Shown one piece after another: positions 25,492 to 35,099 of a DNA stretch of 64,000 nt; within the stretch, counting starts at the first letter, position 1; each line of letters starts with the position of its first letter. The stretch is taken from positions 992,001 through 1,056,000 of the forward strand of contig CP040678.1 in assembly GCA_005954745.1 (NCBI GenBank), read 5' to 3'. The stretch comes from Halostella pelagica. GTDB lineage: Archaea; Halobacteriota; Halobacteria; Halobacteriales; Natronoarchaeaceae. The position numbers were made by a program, and so were the translations under genes. The notes beneath the pieces are model-generated. The model made no database searches. It had not been told where the DNA came from and was given only the letters and a program-made list of their open reading frames with translations.

Positions 25492-26415
25492 TTATTGCTC
25501 TTCTTGGTTTTTAGAGTGCATGAGCATCTCACTAAGCATTGACTCTGTTCGCTGATTGCCATCAAGATGGTCAAATACCTCTTCAAGGGCTACGAAATTG
25601 ATGGCGTCTGGTACAGAGTCAGGTTGGCTATCACTCGGAGCAAAAAGGTAGAGGTGATCTGAACGATCTTGATACTTGGTCAGACGCTCAATCCGATCCT
25701 TGACGTTGGAGCTTCCACCCCCGGTCATTTCGGCTATGAGAACCGGTCCATGGTTTGGACCGATATGGCCAATGACATCCACGTCCTTCTGCTCCCCTCC
25801 TAGGGTTGATGTCCGACGGAACGAGGGGAACATCGATCGGAGATACTCTTCTGCGCAGACCTCAACCTGAGTGGGCGTCAAACTGGAGGCAACGTAGGGA
25901 ATAGGCTCGCCACGATATGCTGCTTCAACGATCTCTTCATCAATTTGATTCCAATTGCAAGCCGACCAATGCGGTGGGTGTAAGTCGGTATCAAACAACG
26001 GTGGGGCATCGGTTGGAGACACCTCAATAGTCGTAGTCTCATCGAATTTCACCCCTTTGAATATCCACTTGTATTCATCCGCATCGATGTCAGCTGTCCC
26101 GTACGGTTTGATCTCAATATAATCCTGAAGCGCAGAGTCCGTCGCTGGTATAATACAGACGCTTTCGGCTTTGCCAATGGTGATTCGACTGAGCGGATTG
26201 TAAAAGGTGACCGTGAACTGGTCGTTTTCAACTATCTCGCTGAGCTTTCTGATTTCTCTTTGAGCTTTTGACGTCTTGTCGTCATAGTCGGTAGGATCGG
26301 CTGACGCGATATTCTCCCAGTGCAGCATCCCGTAGCCCCGGTCGATTGCCTGTTCATTGTAGTGCTTTCTGGAGACTGGACCACTTGCATGGTTAATCCA
26401 TGCTGGCTTGCTCAT
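25492..26415 (-). CDS. Restriction-endonuclease-like protein (PD-(D/E)XK type)
   Basis: A 307-aa protein of unknown family. The C-terminal third contains 'LTPTQVEVCAEEYLRSMFP' followed by 'KDVDVIGHIGPNHGPVLIAEMTGGGSS', a helix-then-D..(E)xT arrangement typical of PD-(D/E)XK nucleases, here with Thr where Lys is usual. The N-terminal ~190 residues are unassigned. Start at 26415 (MSKPAWINH). It is transcribed towards the Mre11-like gene and divergently from the AddB-like gene, whose promoter adjoins. Confidence 0.6.
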   Translation of the reverse strand: MSKPAWINHASGPVSRKHYNEQAIDRGYGMLHWENIASADPTDYDDKTSKAQREIRKLSEIVENDQFTVTFYNPLSRITIGKAESVCIIPATDSALQDYIEIKPYGTADIDADEYKWIFKGVKFDETTTIEVSPTDAPPLFDTDLHPPHWSACNWNQIDEEIVEAAYRGEPIPYVASSLTPTQVEVCAEEYLRSMFPSFRRTSTLGGEQKDVDVIGHIGPNHGPVLIAEMTGGGSSNVKDRIERLTKYQDRSDHLYLFAPSDSQPDSVPDAINFVALEEVFDHLDGNQRTESMLSEMLMHSKNQEEQ

Positions 26416-26563
26416 GGGACTCTTGACAGATAGACAGACAATAAGCATTGTGAGTGTCACATGAACGACTCCTATCAGAATAATTTTACATCTTCGAATA
26501 TCTCAGCAGAGTCGATGTCTCTACCACTGAACCTTTATTAGTCGACGGTTACCTTTTCCTGTC

Positions 26564-29149
26564 GTGTCATTTCCCCGGGCCAAACCGATCGATGACCTCT
26601 ACGAGGAGGTCGCCGGATACGATCTCGCCGTGGTGCCCGACGCGCCGCTGGCCAGCGCATTGAACCGCCGTATCGACAGGCCACATCTCGGCTCGTTCGC
26701 GATCACGCCGCGCCGTCTTGCTGCGGGCCGCCGGGAAGAAGCCGAGGACCGTATCGCCTTCCTCGAACTCGTCGAGCAGACCGACTTGGACTGGAAGCGC
26801 GGCGCTTACGCAATCGGGAACATCCTCCAGTGCTGGGAACACCACGGCCGTCTCGAAGCTATTCTCGACTACGACGCCTACGTCGACGACACCACACGCC
26901 AAGCTGTCGAGTACATCGCCGACCTCGAGACGACATCGCGGCGACTCACTGAGTATCGCATCGAAGACGATCAGGACGTCGCAGTCGTCGGCGTCGACCA
27001 ACTGACCCAGCTGGAGCGCTCGATCCTCCCCGACGACTACGATACGTACGACACGTTCGACGACCGGGGGTTCGACCGACCCCCGTTCCACATCTTCGAC
27101 TCCTCGACAGCGATCGTCGACACCGTCGTCGACGCCGTTACCGAGGAGAACGCCGACGACGTTGCTGTCGTACTCGACCAGGGGAGTGAATTCTCTGCAC
27201 TCATCGAGTCTGCCTTCGAGGCTGACGACATCCCGTTCTACGGTGGACCCGGGTTCATCGACCATCCCGACCACCGCACGTTCGTCCAGTTGCTTCGTGC
27301 AGCATACGGCGGCACCGATACTTGCGTCGGCGAGATTCGGCCACTCCTCTCCCGACTCGGCGTCTCGCTGGACGTTGAACACGACGAGAAACGGCTGTAC
27401 GAACTCGACGACCAGGAACTGGACTGGGTCGTCGACTTCTGTGACCGCATCGAGAACCGGACCTTCGCCGAGGCACTCGACAGATTCGAGGACAGGGCGG
27501 ACCGCCGGCTCGATACGTTCCGTGAGGAGCTGGAGACGCTCGGCATCGCCGACACACGCGCGAGCGAGCGTGCCGTAGACCAGCTCGTGTTCTACCTCCA
27601 GAGCTACGAGGTCCCCGTCGACCGTGAGAACGAAGGGGTGTTGCTCGCCGACGCGAAGTCGGCCGCCTACGTCGACCGCCCGGTCGTCTTCTACCTAGGG
27701 CTCGACGAGGACTGGACGCACTCGGCGCCGAGGCGCCCGTGGGTCGATCAGGACGCCCAGTACACACGCAACATCCAGCAGTTCCAGCTCCTCCTCCAGA
27801 GCGGGGCGACCCAATACTACCTCGTCCAGGACGCGAAGGGCGGCTCGCCGGTGACACCGTGTCTCTACTTCGAAGAACTGCTCGACGAGGCGTTCGAACG
27901 ATTCAGCGACCTCGAATCGGAAACGCATACGCGACGGTCCGATCGTTCCGGTGACGGGTTCGCGAAGGAACCGGTCGATGCCACCCCCACCCAGGTATCG
28001 ACCATCAGCCAATCGAGTCTCGGCACATACGTCAACTCGCCCCGCGACCACTTCTTCGGCAGGCTCGTCGATGGTCCCGATAAGGACTACTTCAAGGAGG
28101 GGAACCTCTTCCACGACTTCGCCGAGTTCTACATCCACCACCCGGACTTCGTCGACGAGGACGTCCTCGACGACGTCGTGGAATACATCCTCGAAGAGAC
28201 GCGACCGTTCGTCCGCTCGGTCGACGAGGCGACCCGACGGACCAAGTACCGCGCTGGACTGGAGACCATCGTCGCGTTCTTCAATAAGAACAGGCCGGTC
28301 GACAGCGAGTTCCTCACCACCACGATCGACTGGGGTACGAACGTCTTCGCCGAGCGCTTCGACAAGCCCGTCGACTCCCCCATCACCGAACGGTGGTTCG
28401 AGAACGATGACCTGGGACTGAAGGGCAAGATCGACCTGATTCACTCCCGGTCGCGGCTGGTCGACCACAAGAGTGGCCGGTACAAGAGCGCTGGCCAAGT
28501 CGTCAAGAGTTCGGCGCTCGACCCGACGAGCGATTCGCCGAATTTCCAGGCACTGCTGTACCTCACCCACTGGCGCTCGCAGTACCCCGACCAGGAACTC
28601 GAGTTCACGTTCTTCCACTTCCTCGAGACGCTCGACGACGTCGTCGCCGGCGAGGTCGACCTTGATGACACGCTAACGGCGGTCTCGTACTACCCGATGC
28701 CGTTCGACGAGTACGCCCGCTCCAAGTCCTTTTTCAACGAGTTAGTCGAGGTCGGCTCGAACAACTGTCAGAAGACGCTCTCCCAAGTGGACTACGAGGA
28801 CTACGCTGCGGTCTTCGATGAGACGGCCATCCCGGACACAACTGACAGTGACGAACTCATCGACTCGGCGTTCGGCGAGACACTGACTGCTCAAATGAAA
28901 GACTGTGTTGGCGACTACAAGTACGTCGAGTCGGGCTGTAAGCAGGCGATGCGCCAGCTGACACGTGTTCGGGGGCAAGCCTACTTCGAGGATGACCTCG
29001 ACGCGTTCGAGGCATTCGTCGACGAGCGCCTCGAGGAGTTGAATCGGCGGCGCGCTGGGGAAGAGCGCTTCCCGGTTGACGGACTCGGCGGCGAGCCGAA
29101 CTACCGCTACGTGGACAACCGCGATCTCCTTCTGGAGGGTGACCGATGA
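26564..29149 (+). CDS. AddB-like PD-(D/E)XK nuclease/inactive helicase subunit
   Basis: An 861-aa protein. The C-terminal region carries a RecB-family nuclease: His in 'GNLFHDFAEFYI' (~517), Asp in 'LKGKIDLIHS' (~624) and 'LVDHKSG' (D634, K636). The N-terminal ~450 residues have helicase-like blocks without a Walker A ('VVLDQGSEFSALIESAFEADDIPFYGG', 'RPVVFYLGLDEDWTH'), as in AddB-type partners. The start is GTG 26564, ~30 nt after TTTATTAG. The stop overlaps the next gene by 4 nt. Together they would make an AddAB/RecBCD-like end-processing complex; a repair or anti-phage role follows from context only. Confidence 0.8.
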   Translation: MSFPRAKPIDDLYEEVAGYDLAVVPDAPLASALNRRIDRPHLGSFAITPRRLAAGRREEAEDRIAFLELVEQTDLDWKRGAYAIGNILQCWEHHGRLEAILDYDAYVDDTTRQAVEYIADLETTSRRLTEYRIEDDQDVAVVGVDQLTQLERSILPDDYDTYDTFDDRGFDRPPFHIFDSSTAIVDTVVDAVTEENADDVAVVLDQGSEFSALIESAFEADDIPFYGGPGFIDHPDHRTFVQLLRAAYGGTDTCVGEIRPLLSRLGVSLDVEHDEKRLYELDDQELDWVVDFCDRIENRTFAEALDRFEDRADRRLDTFREELETLGIADTRASERAVDQLVFYLQSYEVPVDRENEGVLLADAKSAAYVDRPVVFYLGLDEDWTHSAPRRPWVDQDAQYTRNIQQFQLLLQSGATQYYLVQDAKGGSPVTPCLYFEELLDEAFERFSDLESETHTRRSDRSGDGFAKEPVDATPTQVSTISQSSLGTYVNSPRDHFFGRLVDGPDKDYFKEGNLFHDFAEFYIHHPDFVDEDVLDDVVEYILEETRPFVRSVDEATRRTKYRAGLETIVAFFNKNRPVDSEFLTTTIDWGTNVFAERFDKPVDSPITERWFENDDLGLKGKIDLIHSRSRLVDHKSGRYKSAGQVVKSSALDPTSDSPNFQALLYLTHWRSQYPDQELEFTFFHFLETLDDVVAGEVDLDDTLTAVSYYPMPFDEYARSKSFFNELVEVGSNNCQKTLSQVDYEDYAAVFDETAIPDTTDSDELIDSAFGETLTAQMKDCVGDYKYVESGCKQAMRQLTRVRGQAYFEDDLDAFEAFVDERLEELNRRRAGEERFPVDGLGGEPNYRYVDNRDLLLEGDR

Positions 29150-32025
29150 CCGACCTCGAACCGAACGACCAGCAACAGGACCTCATCGACAGCACGGACG
29201 GCCTCTACCTCGTCGACGCCGGCGCCGGAACGGGCAAGACGTTCACCGTTACTCGCCGCTACGCGAACATTGTCTCACAAGCCGACGTCGACCCAGAGGA
29301 CGTCCTGCTCGTGACGTTCACGAACAACGCGGCCGCCGAGATGAAAGAGCGCATCGTCGGGAACTGCCACTACGGGATGCGTGAACTCGTGGACGCCCCC
29401 ATCCAGACGTTCCACTCGCTGTGCCACGATGTCCTCGAAGAGCACGGTCACGCCGCGCCAACCTATCTTGGCATCGACGACCGCATCACCGGATCGACGC
29501 GCATCATCGAGGACGACCTCGTCGAACAAGCGCTGTTCGGCGAGTTCATCGACCGATTCAGCGACGATCACCCCGAGTACGACGACGTCTTCCGCGCGCT
29601 CTCGAACCCCGACGAACTGCTCGACCTCATCAATCAGCTCGCAGCTAAAGGTGTGTTCCCCGATGCTGAGGGATGGTACAGGGACGGCGAGCAGCACCTC
29701 GACGGCGACTTCGCCGCGTTCAAACGGCAGTTCGACGACCTGAACGAACCGCGGAACGGCGGGAGCAAGCAGTCGCTGCTCCGGTCGAAGCTCGGCCGGT
29801 ACGGCCGGAACAAGACCTACCTACCTGCTGCGCCCGAGAAAGCGGAAATTCGCGGCAGCGGCAAGCAGGTTCCTGACGACCTCGCACGGCGAGTCTTCGA
29901 AGAAGAACGGGAGGAACTGAAGCAGTTCGTCCAGGACGTCTACCACGAGTACCTGCGGTTTGCGCTGCGGCGGAACTACCTGAACTTCGGGATGCTCCAG
30001 TTGTTCGCGTTCGTCCTCCTCTGCGAGAACCACGACCTGCGCGACGACGTCGCGTTCGAGTACGTGATGATCGACGAGTTCCAGGACTCCAGCGAGATCC
30101 AATTCAAACTCGCACTCCTACTCGCGGGCACGAACAACATCTGCGTCGTCGGCGACTGGAAACAGAGCATCTACAGCTTCCAATACGCCGACGTCGACAA
30201 CATCGTCGAGTTCGAAGACCGCCTCGATCGGTTCGTCGACCAGCTGAACAGCGACCACGAACGCATCTCGTTCCCGACGAGGCCCGTCACCACCATCGAA
30301 CTCGTCGAGAACTACCGCTCCACCCAGGAGATTCTCGACTTCTCGGAATACGGCCTGCGAGTCCCTGCGGCGAATCGAGACGACGTCGACGTCGAGGCGG
30401 TCGACGACCGCATCGTCTCGCTGGAGTCGAACGCGGACCACGAGCACACCACCATCGAGGCCATCCAGAGCGACGAAGAGCAGGAAGCGGTGCTGGCGAA
30501 GATCCAAGAGATCGTCGGCAACGAGGACTACCGCGTCGAGGACGAAGACGGTGCCCTCCGGGCGCCGGAGTACGGTGACATCGCTGTGCTAACGCGCACT
30601 CGTGACTTCGGGCGCGAGTTGCTGGGGACCGCCGAGGAGTACGGTTTGCCGATGGCGTACGAGGGTGGTATCGAGCTCTTCCGAACTGATCAGGCGAAGC
30701 TCTTGCTCGCCTGGCTGCGCATCCTCGAAGACGACATCGATCGCGGCTGGGCGGTCGTGCTTGAGCGAGCGGGCTATACGCTCGACGAGATCGACGAAAC
30801 CCTCGAGCGTGAGGCGTATCCCGAGCACATGGCGACGTTCCGCGAGGAACTGCGGTCGATGGAGACGCTCGGTGGCGTCGCACGGCGCGTGTTCGCCCGC
30901 TACGGCTACGACGGGCCGACCGCCGACGTGGTCCTCCACACGCTCCAGTCAGTCCACAACGCGACCACACAGACGCGCGGCGACCTCATCCGGTTCATCG
31001 AACGTGCCATCGAGGCCGGGAGTACCCACGAGGTGCACGCCGGTGCCGGCACGAACTCAGTGACGGTCCAGACGATTCACGCCACGAAGGGTCTCGAGTA
31101 CCCTATCGTCATCCTCGCGAACATGAACAGCGGCCGGTTCCCGCCAGGCGGTGGTGGTGGTGGAGTCATTAGCTACGACGACCCTGTCGGCTTGCGTCAA
31201 CGCAAGTTGTACTCGGAGGAAGCGCACGGGATGTCACACGTCTACGACAACTGGCAGGCCGACGTCCTCCAGAAGTGCCTGCCTCGCAACTACGACGAGG
31301 AACGCCGCCTCCTCTACGTCGCCATCACGCGCGCCGAGAGCCACGTCGTCTTCACCGCCGGCGAGGACCCGAACACCTTCATCGGCGAACTCCCGGTCGA
31401 GGTTCAGGCAGTCACTCCCAACGTCGCAGAGAGCACGCAAGAGGAGTCGGAACAGACTGCCCTCCAGGTGGAGATGCCGGTTCCAGAGGGCCCACGAGGT
31501 CGCACTCCGCATACGCTCATGCGCGACAACGTCTTCGAGGACGTCGAGGGCGGTAGGGGAACCGAATTCGGAACGCAGGTCCACGACTTCGCCGAGGCGT
31601 ACGCACTCGATGAGGGTGTCGAACCGCGGAATACTGACGAAGAGCACGTCAAGGAGTTCCTCAAAGAGCTTGACGGCGAGTTGTTAGTCGAAGAAGATGC
31701 GTACCTGCCGCTCACGGTTGATGGAGAACGTGTGACTATCTCGGGAGTCGTCGACCTAGTTCACTTGACGCCGGACCGTGTCGACATTGTCGACTACAAG
31801 ACCGACCGTGGCCGGCACGGTGAAGAAGAGTACCGCAAACAACTGAGCGTCTACTACCACGTCGCCAACGAAGTCTACCCGGCTCGAGAAATCACCACCA
31901 GCATCCTGTACACTGAGACGGGTGACCGTCGGAAAATCTCCCTACTCACGTTTGCCGAAATTCAGAATCTGGTCAGAGAAGCTAACATACCCATGAATAA
32001 CGCCAACGAGAGCGAAATCAAGTAG
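29146..32025 (+). CDS. AddA-like UvrD/Rep helicase-nuclease
   Basis: A 959-aa SF1 DNA helicase fused to a nuclease. Walker A is 'DAGAGTGKT' (24-32), motif Ia 'LVTFTNNAAAEMKER', Walker B 'VMIDEFQDSS', motif IV 'FRTDQAKLLLAWLR', motif V 'VQTIHATKGLEYPIVIL', motif VI 'RRLLYVAITRAESHVVF'. The C-terminus is a RecB-type nuclease: 'GTEFGTQVHDFAEAYA', 'ISGVVDLVHL' and 'VDIVDYKTDRG' (D883, K885). Translationally coupled (ATGA) to the AddB-like gene. It would unwind and degrade double-stranded DNA ends. Confidence 0.9.
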   Translation: MTDLEPNDQQQDLIDSTDGLYLVDAGAGTGKTFTVTRRYANIVSQADVDPEDVLLVTFTNNAAAEMKERIVGNCHYGMRELVDAPIQTFHSLCHDVLEEHGHAAPTYLGIDDRITGSTRIIEDDLVEQALFGEFIDRFSDDHPEYDDVFRALSNPDELLDLINQLAAKGVFPDAEGWYRDGEQHLDGDFAAFKRQFDDLNEPRNGGSKQSLLRSKLGRYGRNKTYLPAAPEKAEIRGSGKQVPDDLARRVFEEEREELKQFVQDVYHEYLRFALRRNYLNFGMLQLFAFVLLCENHDLRDDVAFEYVMIDEFQDSSEIQFKLALLLAGTNNICVVGDWKQSIYSFQYADVDNIVEFEDRLDRFVDQLNSDHERISFPTRPVTTIELVENYRSTQEILDFSEYGLRVPAANRDDVDVEAVDDRIVSLESNADHEHTTIEAIQSDEEQEAVLAKIQEIVGNEDYRVEDEDGALRAPEYGDIAVLTRTRDFGRELLGTAEEYGLPMAYEGGIELFRTDQAKLLLAWLRILEDDIDRGWAVVLERAGYTLDEIDETLEREAYPEHMATFREELRSMETLGGVARRVFARYGYDGPTADVVLHTLQSVHNATTQTRGDLIRFIERAIEAGSTHEVHAGAGTNSVTVQTIHATKGLEYPIVILANMNSGRFPPGGGGGGVISYDDPVGLRQRKLYSEEAHGMSHVYDNWQADVLQKCLPRNYDEERRLLYVAITRAESHVVFTAGEDPNTFIGELPVEVQAVTPNVAESTQEESEQTALQVEMPVPEGPRGRTPHTLMRDNVFEDVEGGRGTEFGTQVHDFAEAYALDEGVEPRNTDEEHVKEFLKELDGELLVEEDAYLPLTVDGERVTISGVVDLVHLTPDRVDIVDYKTDRGRHGEEEYRKQLSVYYHVANEVYPAREITTSILYTETGDRRKISLLTFAEIQNLVREANIPMNNANESEIK

Positions 32026-32195
32026 TCTTCCGGACAAAATGGATCGTGTTCTTGACCGAATTGCGGGGGTCTCACCATACGGATCGAAATCTCCTTCAAC
32101 TTCTTGACCGTGACCTGCTGAAGACACAGCCATTGAACCGATCGGGGCTCTTTTCCAAAATCGCGTGCGTACCGATTGGTGGTCACGATTGGACG

Positions 32196-33278
32196 CTATT
32201 CTTTGGGCTGGAGTGGGCCTGGGAATTCGCCCGTTGGCTCTGTTTCGAAGACCGTCTGGTAGGTTTGTTCGAATACCTCGTTCAGGACGGTCAGAAGTTC
32301 GGGATTGTCGACGCAAAACTCTCGGACGGCGGCGTCTAGTTGCCCAAGATACGACCCGGCAAGGTTCTGCGGATCGAGTGGGTATTCCTTCGAACAGAGT
32401 GCGGAAGCACTGCTCAGGCGCGTCTTATCGACGCCGATCGGCTTGAGCGCGTCGTCGAGTCGGCCTGCATACTCAGTAGACGCCAAGGAAGTGAACTCAT
32501 CGTTGAATGACTGGCAGTCACCCTGAGGGGTCGTGTGGACGTGTCGCTGTGGAGGGAGACGCAGTCTGAACGTGAGGGTGCGATTTCGGAGGGAGTCAGT
32601 CGTCGGCGAGTGGCGGAAGTAGAGTCGAATCGTACTGTCACTATCGAGTGGATCCTGGTCCCAATATTCCGGAAGCAGAGCCTGCCACTTTGGTTTGCTG
32701 GAGGGGGAGGCGAGCCAGCGAGACTTCTCGAAGTCATAAGAGTCACCGAGTCTGGCCTCCCAATTGGACCGAAGGTACTTGCTGAGGTCCTCGAAATCGC
32801 TCTCGAACTGGCTGTTTGCCTTCTCAACTTGCTCGATGAGATCGCTGTACTCGAAATAGAGGTTGAGACGTTCGCTCAGCTGGGATTCGTCGAATGGTGA
32901 GTCCATGTTTTCGGTCTCCTTGAGTGATTGTATGAAATCGGTGAGTTGCACGACGCTCCGATGCGGATAGTCGAATAACGAGCCCTGAAGCTGGCGGTCA
33001 AACTCGTCGACGATGTCTTTCCAGAGCAACGATTGGAAGCTATCGTCGGTTGCGTCGTCAGCGCTATCGCGCTTGAGGTATGCGTAGTCGGTGTCAGTCA
33101 GACGATCGACGACTACCTCATCAGAGTCGAACCAACTGAAGTTCCACCGGTCGGCCTCGGCGTAGGCAGGTGTCTGACCTACACCTTCTGTGGCACCGAC
33201 CTTCAGTTCGAGAAAGACTGCCCATCGTGGGTGGTCGCTAAGTGCGCTACCCCCACAGATGACCAGGTCGATAGCCAC
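32196..33278 (-). CDS. PD-(D/E)XK nuclease-superfamily protein, probably N-terminally truncated
   Basis: A 360-aa protein beginning at a GTG. It opens directly with 'AIDLVI' and 'RWAVFLELKVGATEGVGQTPAYAE', the D...ExK core and the Q-rich helix of the PDDEXK superfamily. Homologous proteins usually have ~50-100 residues before this core, including a helix with a conserved Glu; those are absent. The rest (residues ~95-360) is unassigned and charged. Its first 76 nt overlap the zinc-ribbon ORF at 33203-33472, unusually long for this genome. Confidence 0.65.
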   Translation of the reverse strand: MAIDLVICGGSALSDHPRWAVFLELKVGATEGVGQTPAYAEADRWNFSWFDSDEVVVDRLTDTDYAYLKRDSADDATDDSFQSLLWKDIVDEFDRQLQGSLFDYPHRSVVQLTDFIQSLKETENMDSPFDESQLSERLNLYFEYSDLIEQVEKANSQFESDFEDLSKYLRSNWEARLGDSYDFEKSRWLASPSSKPKWQALLPEYWDQDPLDSDSTIRLYFRHSPTTDSLRNRTLTFRLRLPPQRHVHTTPQGDCQSFNDEFTSLASTEYAGRLDDALKPIGVDKTRLSSASALCSKEYPLDPQNLAGSYLGQLDAAVREFCVDNPELLTVLNEVFEQTYQTVFETEPTGEFPGPLQPKE

Positions 33279-33472
33279 TCCTCCTCCATCTCCTCCGGCT
33301 TTCTGAATGTTTGTTCACCGATTTCCCAGTCTAATGAGACAGAATTCCTATCCTCACGAATTACGAAACCACAGCTCTCACACACGCCTTCGAACGCTTC
33401 AATTGACTCGTCAACATCTTCGGTGTCACATACCGGGCAAGACTTGGCCTGCCCCTGTTCTGACTGCGTCAT
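33203..33472 (-). CDS. Zinc-ribbon small protein (TFIIB-like N-domain)
   Basis: An 89-aa protein. Two CxxC pairs, 'SCPVCDTEDVDE' and 'GVCESCGFVI', followed by an acidic 'REDRNSVSLDWE' segment, look like the N-terminal zinc ribbon of TFIIB-type proteins. The rest is short and ends abruptly. The ATG overlaps the stop of the Cas4-like gene (ATGA, 33469-33472). It may be a nucleic-acid-binding partner, or the truncated start of a longer TFB-like regulator. Confidence 0.55.
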   Translation of the reverse strand: MTQSEQGQAKSCPVCDTEDVDESIEAFEGVCESCGFVIREDRNSVSLDWEIGEQTFRKPEEMEEEWLSTWSSVGVAHLATTHDGQSFSN

Positions 33473-34560
33473 AGCTCCTCCCTTGCGAGTGATAAGCTGG
33501 AGATCTCGTCTCGGTCAGCACAGCGAGGACAAATCGGACTGCCCTCAGGTTCTGCCTCATCCCACCCGATATCCGACGAACAGCACTGGCAATACCAGTT
33601 GACCACACCGTATTCCTCAGCAAGCTCGGGGAATTTCTTTGCAAGAGTCGGTGTTAGCGATTCATTCGTGTTCCCTTCGAGGTATTCAACGACAGCGTCT
33701 CGGGGATATCCGCCATACCCCGCAAGCAATCCACTAGGTTCCATGTCACGATGGTTCGCATCGCCCTTCCCGCACCTCGTCCTGTATGAGCAGAACCGGC
33801 ACTCCCAGTCGTATTCGGGGTCTGCAGGTGGCAGTTCACCGTCGGCACGGTACTGAGTATGTTGTCCGGCCCAGTCCACTACTACTTCGTCCCAGAATTC
33901 GGCATCGAACTCAACGTGGAACGTTTTCAGCTCTAGGGATTCCCGGCCACCGTATACCAATACAGCATCGGTGAAGTCTCGATCAAATTTCTCCGACAAT
34001 CCCACGAGATAGGCATGTACCTGCGCGCGGTGGTGTCGGTTTGGTTCACTGATGTTGTCTACCGACGATTTTGTCTTCACCTCAGTTGGGAGAATTGGTG
34101 TTGCGGCAGAATCGACGATTACCGGGTCGGTCGCCCCCTTGATCCGCAACTCTCCTTCGTCGGACTGTACCGTGAAATCGATCCAAATCGAGTTCTGAAC
34201 GTACATGTCACTTTCTGTAACAGCACGATTCAGAAACGGGAACAGCAAGTCCTCCTCAAACCTCGTACCAAACCAGAAAATCCCACGAGGATCCGGCTGT
34301 TCTGCTGGGGCATTCTCCTGTCGGTACACGAGCTTTCGGTGGCACTGGAGGAGTTGGCTTGGACTATGACGTTCAGGAGCTGGGACGCTCCCGGGCCCGT
34401 TGAAATACGCTTGCCCTTCTTCAATGTTCTTCCGCCACTTCCGGTTCTGATACCACTCTCGAAACTGGTGTGGGGATAACCGGTCCACTAACTCTACGAT
34501 GCCACACGAGGATTGCTGGCCCTTTGGGGAAGTACCATCCGAAGTGGTATCGACCATCAC
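33469..34560 (-). CDS. Cas4-like Fe-S PD-(D/E)XK nuclease with C-terminal zinc ribbon
   Basis: A 363-aa protein. It has Cas4/AddB-type features: 'HSPSQLLQCHRKLVY' with C73, 'GTRFEEDLL' (E103), 'IKGATDPVIVD' (D145), 'LPTEVKTKSS' (E160, K162), QVHAYLVGL, and a cysteine triad 'ECRFCSYRTRC' (C254, C257, C263) that with C73 could hold a 4Fe-4S cluster. A separate C-terminal zinc ribbon (C324/C327, C344/C347) is extra. Cas4 proteins are 5'-3' exonucleases in CRISPR adaptation; solo forms occur in archaea and viruses. No cas1/cas2 is nearby, so CRISPR adaptation is not indicated. Confidence 0.82.
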   Translation of the reverse strand: MMVDTTSDGTSPKGQQSSCGIVELVDRLSPHQFREWYQNRKWRKNIEEGQAYFNGPGSVPAPERHSPSQLLQCHRKLVYRQENAPAEQPDPRGIFWFGTRFEEDLLFPFLNRAVTESDMYVQNSIWIDFTVQSDEGELRIKGATDPVIVDSAATPILPTEVKTKSSVDNISEPNRHHRAQVHAYLVGLSEKFDRDFTDAVLVYGGRESLELKTFHVEFDAEFWDEVVVDWAGQHTQYRADGELPPADPEYDWECRFCSYRTRCGKGDANHRDMEPSGLLAGYGGYPRDAVVEYLEGNTNESLTPTLAKKFPELAEEYGVVNWYCQCCSSDIGWDEAEPEGSPICPRCADRDEISSLSLAREEL

Positions 34561-34590
34561 GATATCTAGTGTTTGCAGGCAAGTATTTGC

Positions 34591-35001
34591 TCAATCGCCG
34601 ATTGAGGTACTGTCAAAATCGACTGGCTCAGGAAGCGAATCACCCCGTAATGTCTGGTAAGTAGCCTGGTTGAGAACGATCAAAAGCGCAGCAATATCGA
34701 GATTCGGGCCAGCAACGACTGTCTGCCGATTGGAGTCATAGATTATAATATCCGCGTCAGATAGTGTGGAGAGATGCGTCTGAGAAAGAGCATTGTACAC
34801 ATTCCGGTAGGGCTCTCCGGTCGCTTTCTCCGGTTCGACTTCTTCTTCGATGGCCGCAATTTCTCTGGCCAAGTCCCGAACAGAAAGTGTTCCATCTTCG
34901 CTTCTTGCGAGCAACTGGATCACGTGGCACCGCCGCGAGGCGCTAAGCGCGTGATACACTCCCGACAAGACATCGGAGAGGTTCTCATTTCCGCTCATCA
35001 T
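34591..35001 (-). CDS. DUF7344-like winged-helix regulator
   Basis: A 136-aa probable DNA-binding protein. 'LSDVLSGVYHALSASRRCHVIQLLA' is the typical opening of haloarchaeal DUF7344 regulators, followed by 'TLSVRDLAREIAAIEE', a '..YRNVYNALSQTHLSTLSDADIIIYD' recognition region and wing. It is upstream of, and probably co-transcribed with, the Cas4-like gene 30 nt further on. Divergent from the HTH gene at 35170. Confidence 0.8.
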   Translation of the reverse strand: MMSGNENLSDVLSGVYHALSASRRCHVIQLLARSEDGTLSVRDLAREIAAIEEEVEPEKATGEPYRNVYNALSQTHLSTLSDADIIIYDSNRQTVVAGPNLDIAALLIVLNQATYQTLRGDSLPEPVDFDSTSIGD

Positions 35002-35099
35002 TCATTGTGGCTGCGTCGTGGGTCAGTTGACCGAGGCCATTCACGGGGGGAAGGTCCGAACCCATGGAGCCCAATACGTAACCCAGCCAATTAGTTCTT

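Noticed and set aside
33469-34560. CRISPR adaptation locus because of the Cas4-like gene
   Set aside because: No cas1, cas2 or repeat-spacer array anywhere in the window; treated as a solo Cas4-like nuclease.
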